A stretch of 17,665 nt of DNA from Calditrichia bacterium. Its GTDB lineage: Bacteria; Calditrichota; Calditrichia; RBG-13-44-9; J042. The DNA is taken from the NCBI GenBank assembly GCA_030430345.1, contig JAUIFT010000006.1:1-17665 (forward strand). Direction: 5' to 3'. Both the position numbers and the translations under genes were made by a program. Shown here one piece after another: positions 8,101 through 15,262 of this stretch; within the stretch, counting starts at the first letter, position 1, and every line of letters starts with the position of its first letter. The notes beneath the pieces are model-generated. The model was not told the DNA's origin. It made no database searches and saw nothing but the letters and a program-made list of their open reading frames with translations.

Positions 8101-8717
8101 AAATGGATCGTTATCTGCGCGGCCGCAGCAATGAACGGATTAAAGAGCTGCCGATCATTTACAATGAGAATCAGCAGTATATCCATTACCGCAAAGGCAG
8201 CGTGATTATGTATGCCCTGAAGGATTACATCGGGGAAGAAAAACTCAACCAGGCCCTGGCAAAATACATTGATGCGGTCGCCTTTCAGGAAGCGCCCTTT
8301 ACCACCTCGCTGGAGTTCCTCAGCTACATCCGGGAAGCAGTGCCGGATTCTCTCGATTACATCATTGAGGACTGGTTCGAAACGATTACCCTTTATGACA
8401 ATCGCGCCGGCGATATCAGCTACACCAAAACTGCCGACGACCGTTATGAAGTAACGCTGAATATCCAAAGCAAAAAATTACGGGCGGACAGCCTGGGGGC
8501 GGAAACCCCGGTAGCGATGAGCGACTGGATTGATATCGGCGTGTTGGGTGAAGATGACAAGGAATTATATTTGCAGAAACACAAGGTTGATCGGGAAGAG
8601 ATGACTTTTACGGTGATCGTTGATGAGCTACCGCTGAAAGGCGGCATCGATCCTTATGCCAAGCTGATCGATCGTAATCATAAAGATAATACCAAAGCGG
8701 TGAAAGCGGTCGAATAA
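5130..8717 (+). CDS. ABC-2 permease fused to periplasmic M1-family metallopeptidase domain
   Basis: A 1195-residue fusion. Roughly residues 1-590 hold about twelve hydrophobic segments in two blocks, separated by a basic cytoplasmic linker (about 270-290, SRKKRKVAAK). The last helix, near 571-590, leads into a soluble part. Residues about 610-1180 are an M1 aminopeptidase-type module: zinc motif HEVAHQWW (His940, Glu941, His944), a likely third ligand Glu964 and a catalytic-type Tyr1020 in YRKGS. The usual GXMEN exopeptidase motif is replaced by PYSES around Glu917, 23 residues before the HEXXH. The spacing HEXXH-X19-E is one longer than the canonical X18. The family of ABC-permease/M1 fusions is known in several Gram-negative phyla. 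The ATPase immediately upstream powers it. Topology predicts the peptidase in the periplasm. Substrate unknown: the peptidase could process or sense what is exported, or be a non-canonical enzyme. Confidence 0.9.
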   Translation: MFWNFVKFELLFRLKKKYMAYVFFVVFFLLSFLSITTDTVQIGGGIGNVNINSPFVILQTLIVLSVIGMFITSALMANIVIRDYETKAYPTFFTTGISKFNYLFGRFTGAYFVTLFSFFGAVLGLMLGSVMPWVDAERLGEFMLSPFVQSWFVFVMPNVFITGAFFFMLGTLSRSNMYTFVGVVMFFVAFAVSGQFLRELDNQQLAGMLDPFGIRTFALSSRYWTVIEKNSIVPPFEGTLLWNRLLWMGIAILSLAATYFRFRFAEPPAKKESRKKRKVAAKAPVETGTPKGLPQFIPNFSGSAYFKQFISLTSQEFSGIVKTVPFVALLLMGIFNVWADVSFTQRLFGTNVHLVTRVMAESITQSFSLFILIILTIYAGELIWRGRQTKVSEFYDALPVPEWVPYVSKFFALVGVILFMQLIAIGLGIIYQLLNGFTDIELSVYFKNLFVNQFASFTLLAFLVMFIHVMVDNKYLGHMAVVLFYIVCFMALPSMGYTHNLYIFSGVPSSPYSDMNGFGHFSIPAFWFNTYWLMFSGILAAISLIFWVRGTDAGWKSRMMTGEKRFSLPKKVGIAVCALAFLGTGGFIFYNTNVVNEYTTNDEQQEQQVAYEKQYKKYEGIPQPRIVDVYAEVDIFPYERDVDLRGRYLISNKSRSAIDSVHVMLNHPGNLKMDLRNLTIGKSTLAKNDERFNYRIYALENPMQPGDTLEVSFDLSFKTEGFLNGGSNTNIVYNGTFFNNFSGFPHFGYNSRLELSDLNDRREHDLPVKQRMPSIDDSLARNNTYILNDADWVNFETIVSTVPEQIAISPGYLQREWEENGRRYFHYKMDSPILNFYSYLSADYEVKRAKWNDVDIEIYYHSSHQYNLDKMIQSVQKSLDYFTENFSPYQHKQMRILEFPRYASFAQSFPNTVPYSESIGFIANLEDEDDIDYVFYVTAHEVAHQWWAHQVIGANVQGATITSETMSQYSALMVMEKEYGREQMQKFLKYEMDRYLRGRSNERIKELPIIYNENQQYIHYRKGSVIMYALKDYIGEEKLNQALAKYIDAVAFQEAPFTTSLEFLSYIREAVPDSLDYIIEDWFETITLYDNRAGDISYTKTADDRYEVTLNIQSKKLRADSLGAETPVAMSDWIDIGVLGEDDKELYLQKHKVDREEMTFTVIVDELPLKGGIDPYAKLIDRNHKDNTKAVKAVE

Positions 8718-8752
8718 AGCAAATGAACCGGTGAGGAAAATGATACGCCTGC

Positions 8753-9289
8753 TCAAGTACTCATCTGCTCTCCGGCTTCTTCCCTGATAAACAAAAGGTT
8801 GAGGTAGCTGAGGAGCGATTCGTACGGGGCTTTCTGCGCTTCATTCTTTTCCGGATGATAAACGATGTTGTAGCAGTTCAGAGAACCTTCCGATTGCAGG
8901 CGCAGGCGGTAGGGGGCCTCGGTCATCAAGGTGATATAGGCGGATAATTCATCGAGCTTGTCGTTCAGATCCAGCACAAAATGATAATCTGCCTTCCGCA
9001 GACGGTCGATGATATCTTGCTTCGGCAATTTCATGCGATTCAGGTCGTCCGAACCGAGTTTATCGACATCAAACATTTCCACTCGCCAGGTAGGGTAGGC
9101 ATCGCGAAGGGCATGAATGAAGCGGTTGGCCAGATCCAGCAGAGATAAATTGCGGGGGAGAATTACCAGTACCCGCTGAATAACATTCGAGCGTATCGGA
9201 AAACTCATCGGGTTCTGCAGTTTGCGGGTGATACGTTCTGTTTTTTTCTTGATCATGTATGCTGTAACTTTTCCGGTAATCCCGCTCAT
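8753..9289 (-). CDS. Small heptosyltransferase-like (GT9-like Rossmann) hypothetical protein
   Basis: A 178-residue protein. The start at 9289 makes a classic ATGA overlap with the rarA stop, so I chose it over an in-frame ATG at 9346 that lies inside rarA. After a basic N-terminus ([20 protein letters not shown]) it shows a Rossmann-like beginning, VLVILPRNLSLLDLANRFI, followed by ALRDAYPTWRVEMFDV, reminiscent of the first strand-helix-strand of ADP-heptose:LPS heptosyltransferases (GT9). A further strand lies in ADYHFVLDLND. The C-terminal sugar-nucleotide half of a GT9 enzyme is missing, and the total length is about half of the family's usual 350 residues, so it may be a non-catalytic relative. 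Resemblance is by eye and could be wrong. No signal peptide or TM segment is seen. Confidence 0.8.
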   Translation of the reverse strand: MSGITGKVTAYMIKKKTERITRKLQNPMSFPIRSNVIQRVLVILPRNLSLLDLANRFIHALRDAYPTWRVEMFDVDKLGSDDLNRMKLPKQDIIDRLRKADYHFVLDLNDKLDELSAYITLMTEAPYRLRLQSEGSLNCYNIVYHPEKNEAQKAPYESLLSYLNLLFIREEAGEQMST

Positions 9290-10647
9290 GACGATGTCTT
9301 TCCTTTGTTTGGCTTCCGTGTTGGATACGATTTGATCCCTTCCCATAACCCCTTTAACCTCGCCAGAATATTTTTTTCCTGCCCCATCTCGGTAGGCTCA
9401 TAAAACATACGATCTTTTAAACTCTCCGGCAAATAATTCATTTTTATGAAATGGTTTTCATAATCATGGGCGTAATGATAATCTTTGCCGTAGTTCAATT
9501 TGCGCATGAGTCCGGTCGGTGCGTTCCGCAAAGCGAGCGGCACTTGCACCTCCGGCTGCTCCCGCACTGTTTGAATCGCCCGTTTAATCGCCATATAGGA
9601 TGCATTGCTTTTCGGTGCCGAAGCCAGGTAGGTTGCTGCCTGACTAAGAATGATCTGGCACTCCGGCATTCCGATATAGGTAACCGCGGTAAAACAGCTG
9701 GTGGCAATCGTTAATGCGTTTGGATCGGCATTGCCGATATCTTCCGACGCAAGAATTAGCATCCGCCGGGCGATAAACTTCGGATCTTCTCCGGCTTCCA
9801 GCATGCGGGCCATCCAATAAACCGCTGCATCCGGGTCGCTGCCGCGCAGGCTTTTGATGAAGGCCGAGATGATATCATAATGAAACTCGCCGGACTTATC
9901 ATAATAGAGTACCTTGCGCTGTGCTGCCTTTTCAAATATTTCCTTGTCCAGAGTAATGGGAGGGGGCGTTTGCGCCAATAAATCGACTGCTTTTTCAATC
10001 GTGTTTAATGCTCTCCGGGCATCCCCGCTGGATAAAATGTAGAGCGATTCCCAATCATTTATCTTGACCTGTTTCTCAATTAGTTCTTTGTCCTTTTTTA
10101 GCGCCTTTAAAACCACTTCTTTCAGGTTCTCATCAGTCAGCGGTTGCATCTGGTAAACCTGGCAGCGGGATAGCAGGGGAGAGATCACTTCGAAGGAGGG
10201 GTTTTCCGTGGTTGCGCCGATCAGGGTAATAGTCCCATCTTCCACGACGTGCAGCAGGGCATCCTGCTGTGCCTTGTTAAAGCGATGAATTTCGTCGATA
10301 AACAGGATGGTGTTCTTGGTATAATACTTTCGGGTCTGCCGGGCCTGCTCAATGATTTTTCGCACATCGGCGACCCCGGAAGTTACCGCGCTGATAGAAG
10401 TAAAAGCGGCTTTTACCTCGTGGGAAATGATGCGCGCCAGGGTGGTTTTTCCGACGCCGGGCGGGCCCCAGAGGATAATCGACTTCATCCGGTTTTGTTT
10501 CACTGCCTCGTATAATGCAGTGCCGGGACCGACGATTTGTTGATGTCCGACAAAATCTTCCAATCGTTCCGGACGACAACGCTCCGCCAGCGGCACGCCT
10601 AAATTTGCCGCCGATTCCTCTGGCATATTTTGCGAAAAAAGGTCCAT
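9286..10647 (-). CDS. rarA: Replication-associated recombination protein A (RarA/MgsA AAA+ ATPase)
   Basis: A 453-residue AAA+ protein of the RarA/MgsA/WRNIP1 family, which acts at stalled replication forks. Visible features: [18 protein letters not shown] near the start, Walker [10 protein letters not shown] (61-69), Walker B ILFIDE (114-119) followed by the family-typical HRFNKAQQD, sensor 1 [10 protein letters not shown], an arginine-finger region LLSRC, and sensor 2 SGDARRALN. The C-terminal tetramerisation region is complete ([10 protein letters not shown], then [14 protein letters not shown]). Length is normal for the family. The start at 10647 is the first ATG and gives the expected N-terminus, but no SD is evident before it. 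A 14-base perfect palindrome lies 16 bases upstream. The small GT9-like gene overlaps its stop by 4 bases and should be co-translated. Confidence 0.97.
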   Translation of the reverse strand: MDLFSQNMPEESAANLGVPLAERCRPERLEDFVGHQQIVGPGTALYEAVKQNRMKSIILWGPPGVGKTTLARIISHEVKAAFTSISAVTSGVADVRKIIEQARQTRKYYTKNTILFIDEIHRFNKAQQDALLHVVEDGTITLIGATTENPSFEVISPLLSRCQVYQMQPLTDENLKEVVLKALKKDKELIEKQVKINDWESLYILSSGDARRALNTIEKAVDLLAQTPPPITLDKEIFEKAAQRKVLYYDKSGEFHYDIISAFIKSLRGSDPDAAVYWMARMLEAGEDPKFIARRMLILASEDIGNADPNALTIATSCFTAVTYIGMPECQIILSQAATYLASAPKSNASYMAIKRAIQTVREQPEVQVPLALRNAPTGLMRKLNYGKDYHYAHDYENHFIKMNYLPESLKDRMFYEPTEMGQEKNILARLKGLWEGIKSYPTRKPNKGKTSS

Positions 10648-10662
10648 AGGAAATTAATGTAA

Positions 10663-10676
10663 TACGGAATTCCGTA
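10663..10676. promoter_or_regulatory. Perfect 14-base palindrome upstream of rarA, candidate operator
   Basis: TACGGAATTCCGTA reads identically on both strands and lies 16 bases upstream of the rarA start codon. On the minus strand it overlaps a possible -10 element (TATTAC), so a dimeric regulator bound here would block or modulate rarA transcription. There is no T-run appropriate for a terminator of either neighbour. The regulator is not identifiable; I did not recognise the sequence as a known LexA box. Confidence 0.45.
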
Positions 10677-10765
10677 AAAAGAAACGTAATTATTGTCGGG
10701 GCACTTTTGGAGGATAAAGGTTGATTAAAGCTGGTATTATTACGATTTGCGATGGCAAATGCCGT

Positions 10766-10801
10766 TAAAATAAAAAGCCCCGGCTGATAAAAACCGGGAC
10801 T
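10766..10801 (-). terminator. Rho-independent terminator of the PEGA-domain gene
   Basis: On the minus strand AGTCCCGG (10801-10794) pairs with CCGGGGCT (10783-10776) over 8 pairs with one G-U wobble, with a 10-base loop. The stem is followed by TTTTTATTTT. It lies 25 bases after the stop codon of the gene ending at 10826, as expected. A second small hairpin (ATTTGC/GCAAAT, 10745-10760) follows downstream. Confidence 0.85.
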
Positions 10802-10825
10802 GAAAAGAAGGTTCTGTTCCGAAAA

Positions 10826-12787
10826 TTATTCGTTGGAAATCGTGATTCTCTTCAAGAGATAGTAGGTATTGTTTTTCTCCGTTGGCATAATTTCGAAGGC
10901 GTTGATGCCGGAACGGACAAACTTGCTGATATCAAAGGAAATCTCTTCCAGGCCATCAAGATCATCAATGGATTTTGGTTCGTAGGAATAGTTGATCACA
11001 TTGCCATTCAGCTTCAGCTTGATGCCGATTGTGCGGTTAATCGCCAGCGGGTAGCGCTCGTCGGAAGTTGCCCCGAGTAGTTTTACCGTAAACTTCTGGT
11101 TATAATTAAGGTCGCGCGGTAAACGGAATGAAAGCTTCAATGCGTCGCTGCCTTGCGGATTGCGATAAGGAAAAGCAAAGCCAAATTTCCAGTAATAATT
11201 ATCGAGGTCATCGAGAAACACAATTTCCGGGCCTGCTTCGCTGCTGGATGAAAATCCTTGATTATTAACGGTATAGCCGGTCATGACTTCGCAGTTTTCG
11301 ATGTTGATACTGCCGTTTTCGGCAATCTCCGCCACCAGGCGCATTTCCGGAAAATAGTCGGCCTGAATATCAACCGAACTGTTTGCTTTAACGCTAATCG
11401 TCCGCTCCCGCGGTGTTTTATAGCCGGTCAATTCACCGAAGGAAATCTTGTGCTCGCCCAATGGCAGATTCTCTTTGAAAAATCCTTTTCCGCGCAACTG
11501 CCCGTTAATGTAGATGTTGCCGTTGGGCGGATCGGTACGGATTGCCACCAGTTCATCGATCTTTTCCATGCGAAAGTTTAATTCCCCGGAAAGGGCATCG
11601 CCGCTAAGGGAGAGTCTGTGTGTTTCCGGCACGCTGCGAAAGCCTTTTTTCACCAGCTTCACCTGGTAATTGCCCGGCTTGATGTCGGTAAAAACGTGAT
11701 CGGCTTCTTTCCCGGTATCTTCGCCATTGAGGTAAATTCTCGCACCGCTGATGTTTGCGGTGATCTCCAAAGTACCGGAAGGGGCCCGGGAAATGCTGGC
11801 AGCGCTGCTGCTACTGCGAAATGATGTTGCCCGCTGTGTGAATGCCAGCCGGATGGTGTCCCCGCTGGAGATACTCACCGATTGCTGTTTGGGGATCGTT
11901 TCAAAACCATTGCGCTCAAGAATAATATCGTAGCTGCCCTCGGGAAGGTCAAAAAGGCGACTTTCCGCCAAGTGGCCTTTAAATTCATTGTTGATAAATA
12001 CTTTTGAATCCTGCTGGTCTGCATCAATATGAAGATAGCCGTGATTTTCCGCGGCGACCTTTTCCATGTCAATGCGAATTTTCAGCGGGGTGTTGTCTGC
12101 AATGGTAATTTCCTGCGAGGGGGGATTGGCAATATATCCCGGTTTTTTCAGAGATACTCGATAAGTGCCAAAGGGAATGCTTTCCAGGCGTTGGGAATAA
12201 TCCGCGTATCCTTTTTTGGACTCATCAAGATAAATGCTGGCACCGCGAACATTCGATTCGATAACCAGGCTGCCGGTTTCGATTTTTTCTCCGGAAAGCA
12301 GAAAAAAAGACAGGGCCAGCAGCGCGAGAAAAACAGCGGCGACCGAGCCCAGTAGAGCGCTGCGCCAATAACCGGATTCATGAATGTCCAGGGTAATCGG
12401 AATATGCTCAATATCCCGCTCACTGATTTCTGTTTGCCATTTTTGGGGGACAGCCATCGCTGTTTCGGACCGGAGCCTGCCAATATATTTTTGTTCCAGG
12501 TAGCAGCGAAACTGCAGGCGAAGTTCGCGCTCTTCCATGGTCATATCCTGCCAGCTTGGATAGCCCTGATATAAAAAGCGTTTTTTGAAACTTGTAAAGG
12601 CACTCTCGTGGTAATCAAAAAATTCGTGTTGCTCCCGGGCTTCCTCGTCCGTCATCCAGCTAATCTCGTTTAAATGATTCAGGAAGGGATGGACGTCGCT
12701 TTCCAGCCCGCGAAAAAAATGTTCGAATTCTTCTGCCTTGATCCGCTGTAGATACGGATCGGTTATTTGTGTATTAGTTTCCGTCAT
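10826..12787 (-). CDS. Membrane-anchored protein with four PEGA domains
   Basis: A 653-residue protein. Residues 1-140 are cytoplasmic by prediction, acidic and helical, with a WxxMTxEERELR-type segment. A single membrane helix follows at about 144-165. Then come four PEGA-type beta domains: about 172-242, 250-317, 338-407 and 411-478. Each shows the pattern of a strand ending in xVYLNG/IYINGxxxG followed by 'lp.G.Y.v.l.k.Gy'. A Ser-rich linker (322-336) separates the second and third. The last 170 residues (about 480-653) form a beta-rich domain with a FGFAFPYRNPQG segment, not recognised. PEGA domains usually occur in surface or periplasmic proteins, often as carbohydrate-binding-like modules. 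The N-in orientation puts the repeats in the periplasm. The gene is monocistronic, with a terminator close behind it and a divergent gap in front. A weak SD (GAAGAAG) precedes the ATG. Confidence 0.88.
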   Translation of the reverse strand: MTETNTQITDPYLQRIKAEEFEHFFRGLESDVHPFLNHLNEISWMTDEEAREQHEFFDYHESAFTSFKKRFLYQGYPSWQDMTMEERELRLQFRCYLEQKYIGRLRSETAMAVPQKWQTEISERDIEHIPITLDIHESGYWRSALLGSVAAVFLALLALSFFLLSGEKIETGSLVIESNVRGASIYLDESKKGYADYSQRLESIPFGTYRVSLKKPGYIANPPSQEITIADNTPLKIRIDMEKVAAENHGYLHIDADQQDSKVFINNEFKGHLAESRLFDLPEGSYDIILERNGFETIPKQQSVSISSGDTIRLAFTQRATSFRSSSSAASISRAPSGTLEITANISGARIYLNGEDTGKEADHVFTDIKPGNYQVKLVKKGFRSVPETHRLSLSGDALSGELNFRMEKIDELVAIRTDPPNGNIYINGQLRGKGFFKENLPLGEHKISFGELTGYKTPRERTISVKANSSVDIQADYFPEMRLVAEIAENGSINIENCEVMTGYTVNNQGFSSSSEAGPEIVFLDDLDNYYWKFGFAFPYRNPQGSDALKLSFRLPRDLNYNQKFTVKLLGATSDERYPLAINRTIGIKLKLNGNVINYSYEPKSIDDLDGLEEISFDISKFVRSGINAFEIMPTEKNNTYYLLKRITISNE

Positions 12788-13332
12788 GTCAAATAGCTTC
12801 TTCGTTTTCCAATAATCGGTAAAATATATGCTGTCAAATCATTAAAGCATACATTGATGACATTATCAACGGCGAATTTGTTCCGTTAATTCTTTCATCG
12901 GATTAATTTTAAGAAGGTTTAGCTCGTGGTGGAAATATTTTTTTGAAATTGTTGTCACCCTGCACATATCCAGTTTTTCCTGTTATGGCTAAAACTCACC
13001 CGTGGCGGGAAATCTATCGAAAATATTATCTGAAAAAGTGATTTGGATTAATTCCTGTATTTAAAAAGTTTTATGATTTAAGCGATTTCCAGAATTACGG
13101 TTAGCCAGGCATTTACCCGTGTTGCTATGCCCGGGAGAATTTTCTGCATACACCGGAAACGTAAATCCGATAGGAAAAATTTCACCTTTCATCATCAAGT
13201 TATTGAAGAAAAGATAAAAAATGAAATTTTTAACAATATTTAATAAAGCGATTGCATTTTTGCCGATTGCCGATTAAATTTTTTATTCTGTAAAAGAAGT
13301 GAATTGTTAAGCTAGTTCGGAGCATTACTAAC
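12788..13332. other. 545-base divergent intergenic region between the PEGA gene and efp
   Basis: No open reading frame of note in either direction. The sequence is AT-rich, with stops in all frames. It should contain both promoters. On the minus strand there is a perfect TTGACA near the PEGA gene. On the plus side, TTGCAT (13252-13257) and TAAATT (13275-13280) at 17-base spacing form only a weak promoter for efp. A tandem duplicate of TGCCGAT occurs at 13261-13274. The efp SD is CGGAG at 13318-13322. I see no RNA gene, hairpin with a T-run or mobile element. Confidence 0.5.
12809..12837 (-). promoter_or_regulatory. Candidate promoter of the PEGA-domain gene
   Basis: Read on the minus strand, a perfect TTGACA (12837-12832) is followed after 17 bases by TATTGG (12814-12809), a poor -10 (3 of 6). 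It would start transcription near 12802 and leave a short leader of about 15 bases containing the weak GAAGAAG SD. Confidence 0.35.
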
Positions 13333-13896
13333 ATGAAAATGAAAGCAAGTCAAATCCGTAAAGGAAACGTGCTTAATTACAATAACGACCTGTATCGGGT
13401 AACGGAGTCTGTACACGTTACTCCCGGTAAAGGCCAGGCTGTGATGCAAGTTAAAATGAAACGGTTGTCTGATGGTAACAAGGCTGAGAATCGTTTCCGC
13501 CCGGATGAGAATGTTGAAAAAGCGACATTGATTAATCGGGAATTTCAGTATCTGTATCAGGATGGTGACAGCTATACCTTTATGGATTTAGAAACTTATG
13601 AACAAATTGCCCTGCCGGCAGATATGCTCGATGATGGCGTATATTTCCTGCTGGAAGAAGCGATCGTGCAAATTCTGTTTCACGAGACCACACCTATCGG
13701 TATAGAGTTGCCCGCTTCCGTAGAATTGGAAGTTGTGGAAACAGAGCCGGCGATTAAAGGGGCTACCGTTACCAGTTCCTATAAACCGGCAAAGCTATCG
13801 ACCGGTTATGTTACGCAGATCCCGCCGTTTATTGAAACCGGCACGGTAATCAGGATTGATACACGGGATGGTAAATACCTGGATAGAGTAAAATAA
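13333..13896 (+). CDS. efp: Elongation factor P
   Basis: A 187-residue translation factor of normal length that relieves ribosome stalling at polyproline stretches by binding between the P and E sites. All three beta-barrel domains are present. The N-terminal KOW-like domain carries the modification loop PGKGQA (31-36), with Lys33 at the tip. The middle OB domain follows, including YTFMDLETYEQIAL. The C-terminal OB domain has the conserved GATVTSSYKPAKLSTG and IPPFIETGTVIRIDTRDGKYLDR. A CGGAG SD is 10 bases before the ATG. The loop type with a tip lysine is the kind modified by EpmA/EpmB in enterobacteria or left unmodified in others; no modification enzyme is in the window. The gene stands between a 545-base gap and the TPR gene. 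Whether it shares the transcript of the following genes is unclear. Confidence 0.97.
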   Translation: MKMKASQIRKGNVLNYNNDLYRVTESVHVTPGKGQAVMQVKMKRLSDGNKAENRFRPDENVEKATLINREFQYLYQDGDSYTFMDLETYEQIALPADMLDDGVYFLLEEAIVQILFHETTPIGIELPASVELEVVETEPAIKGATVTSSYKPAKLSTGYVTQIPPFIETGTVIRIDTRDGKYLDRVK

Positions 13897-13992
13897 TTTA
13901 TTGCAGTTGCTTGAGTACTTTAGGATATCACCGCATCCTTAAAATGCTGACCGGGAACTCATCAGAATTAATAATGTATATTTAGGAGATGA

Positions 13993-14024
13993 CTTCCAAA
14001 CAACAACCTCGAAGCTGTTGGAAG
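13993..14024 (+). repeat. Inverted repeat in the efp-TPR gap
   Basis: CTTCCAA (13993-13999) and TTGGAAG (14018-14024) are perfect 7-base inverted repeats flanking an 18-base interior. It lies in the leader of the TPR gene, 56 bases before its start, and has no T-run, so it is not a standard terminator. It may be an RNA hairpin or a protein-binding site. Confidence 0.45.
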
Positions 14025-14080
14025 TGTGATGCCCGATCAGTATATTTTGGAATCTAAATAACAATTTATAGGAGGCATTA

Positions 14081-14974
14081 ATGAAATTCCGTAGTGTTTT
14101 TCGTATATTTGTTGCGCTTATTGTTGTAAGTGCCATTGCATTTGCTCAGGACGAGGGACCGGGTAACGAAGCAAAAAAGCCATTCAATGCTGGTAATCAA
14201 TTATACAAACAAGGTCAGACAGATGCGGCCCTGGCAAAATATCAAGAAGCTGTTGCCGCCTATCCCGGCTTTGCTGACGCGCATTATTGGATTGGCAACT
14301 GCTACCGCAAAAAGAAAGACCTGGTCAACGCAACGAAAGCCTACCAAACTGCTATTGAGAAAGATCAAAAACTCATTAAAGCCTACACCGCCCTGGGATA
14401 TGTTCAGGAAATGCAGCGTAAATTCAACGACGCAAATAACACTTATCAGGCCGCTATTCAGATTGACCCCGAAGGGAAAGATAGATATACACAGAAAGCG
14501 CATTACGGATTGGGTGAGGTCAACCGGAAACAGGAACGTTATAAGCAAGCGATTCCTCATTACCAGGAAGCAATTCAGCTGGACCCAAGCTATGGCAACG
14601 CATTAGAAGGTTTAGGGGTTTGCTATATGGAAACCGGCGAATATGAAAGCGCTGTAAGCGCCTTCGAAGCGGCAGCCAGTGTGATGCGCCGGAAAAGCGA
14701 TCAAGCTGAAGTAAACTATCGTATGGGCAATGCGCTCCGTCAACTGAAGCGGTATGAAGAGGCGATAACCGCTTATAATAACTGCCTGCGATCCGCTCGT
14801 AAAAGTGTGATTAAAGGAGGCGCGAATTTTGGTCTGGGCGAAGCTTACAAAAACTTGCGGAACGCCAGCAAGGCATTAGAGCATTATCGCCTGGCTGCCA
14901 AGGATCGTTCCTGGAAACAGTCCGCAGAATATGAAATCGATTTGTTACAAAACCCTGATAAATATACCAATTAA
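14081..14974 (+). CDS. Exported tetratricopeptide repeat (TPR) protein
   Basis: A 297-residue protein with a clean Sec signal peptide: basic start MKFR, hydrophobic core 8-20 and an AFA-Q cleavage site after residue 22. The mature part consists of about seven TPR units, near 31-64, 65-98, 99-132, 137-170, 171-204, 209-242 and 246-278. Canonical residues are visible, such as the 'A..YW.G..Y....' and 'A...Y..A...DP' patterns (for example HYWIGNCYRK, YQAAIQIDP, YQEAIQLDP). It should act as a periplasmic or envelope scaffold for protein-protein contacts; no catalytic motif is present. A strong SD (AGGAGG) stands 6 bases before the ATG. The stop codon at 14972-14974 abuts a hairpin that overlaps the rpsU SD, which may couple the two genes. 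Confidence 0.92.
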   Translation: MKFRSVFRIFVALIVVSAIAFAQDEGPGNEAKKPFNAGNQLYKQGQTDAALAKYQEAVAAYPGFADAHYWIGNCYRKKKDLVNATKAYQTAIEKDQKLIKAYTALGYVQEMQRKFNDANNTYQAAIQIDPEGKDRYTQKAHYGLGEVNRKQERYKQAIPHYQEAIQLDPSYGNALEGLGVCYMETGEYESAVSAFEAAASVMRRKSDQAEVNYRMGNALRQLKRYEEAITAYNNCLRSARKSVIKGGANFGLGEAYKNLRNASKALEHYRLAAKDRSWKQSAEYEIDLLQNPDKYTN

Positions 14975-15010
14975 TCTTTTGTCTGCCTGAAAGGGGCAGA
15001 CCGGAAAGGA
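14975..15010 (+). promoter_or_regulatory. Hairpin able to sequester the rpsU ribosome binding site
   Basis: GTCTGCC (14981-14987) and GGCAGAC (14995-15001) form a perfect 7-pair stem with a 7-base loop. Below it, after a 3-base CGG bulge, TCTTTT (14975-14980) can pair with AAAGGA (15005-15010) over 6 pairs, including one G-U. AAAGGA is the core of the rpsU SD. The structure starts on the base after the TPR stop codon, so terminating ribosomes would disturb it. There is no T-run, so it is not a terminator. Confidence 0.5.
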
Positions 15011-15023
15011 GTTCATCAGCAGT

Positions 15024-15218
15024 ATGATCAATGTAAAAGTAAGAGATAATGAATCCTTTGAGAAAGCGTTGAAACGCTTTACCAAAGCATGCGAAAAATC
15101 TGGATTAATGGCAGAAATTAAAAAGCATCAGCACTATGAAAAACCGAGTGAAAGACGGAAGCGTAAAGACAATGCCGCTCGGCGTAAGATGCGCAAAATG
15201 ATGATGGAAAATCGCTAA
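15024..15218 (+). CDS. rpsU: 30S ribosomal protein bS21
   Basis: A 64-residue highly basic protein with the bS21 pattern: INVKVRDNESFEKALKRF at the start, CEKSGLMAEIKKHQHYEKPSERRKRK in the middle and a basic ARRKMRKMMMENR tail. It binds the 30S platform near the anti-Shine-Dalgarno end of 16S rRNA and helps initiation. Length is normal. The SD (AAAGGAG, 15005-15011) is unusually far, 12 bases from the ATG, and its core can be buried in the hairpin immediately upstream. This points to translational regulation, possibly by bS21 level itself, as is known for some Bacteroidetes; here it is inference. Confidence 0.97.
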   Translation: MINVKVRDNESFEKALKRFTKACEKSGLMAEIKKHQHYEKPSERRKRKDNAARRKMRKMMMENR

Positions 15219-15262
15219 AAACTACTTCATTATCGCTTTACTCATATAACTTTTTTAGTCAA

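Noticed and set aside
7875..8468. Minus-strand open frame of 197 codons opposite the peptidase domain
   Set aside because: It lies exactly antisense to the conserved HEXXH region and shows no family resemblance; a shadow frame.
8734..8785. Short frame with a GAGG before an ATG at about 8740, after the peptidase gene
   Set aside because: Only 15 codons, overlapping the convergent gene, and without any sign of conservation.
9290..9346. Upstream ATG at 9346 for the GT9-like gene
   Set aside because: It falls inside rarA. The start at 9289 forms a standard ATGA stop-start overlap.
13261..13274. Tandem duplicate of TGCCGAT upstream of efp
   Set aside because: Only two 7-base copies; could be chance or slippage, with no array or known binding site.
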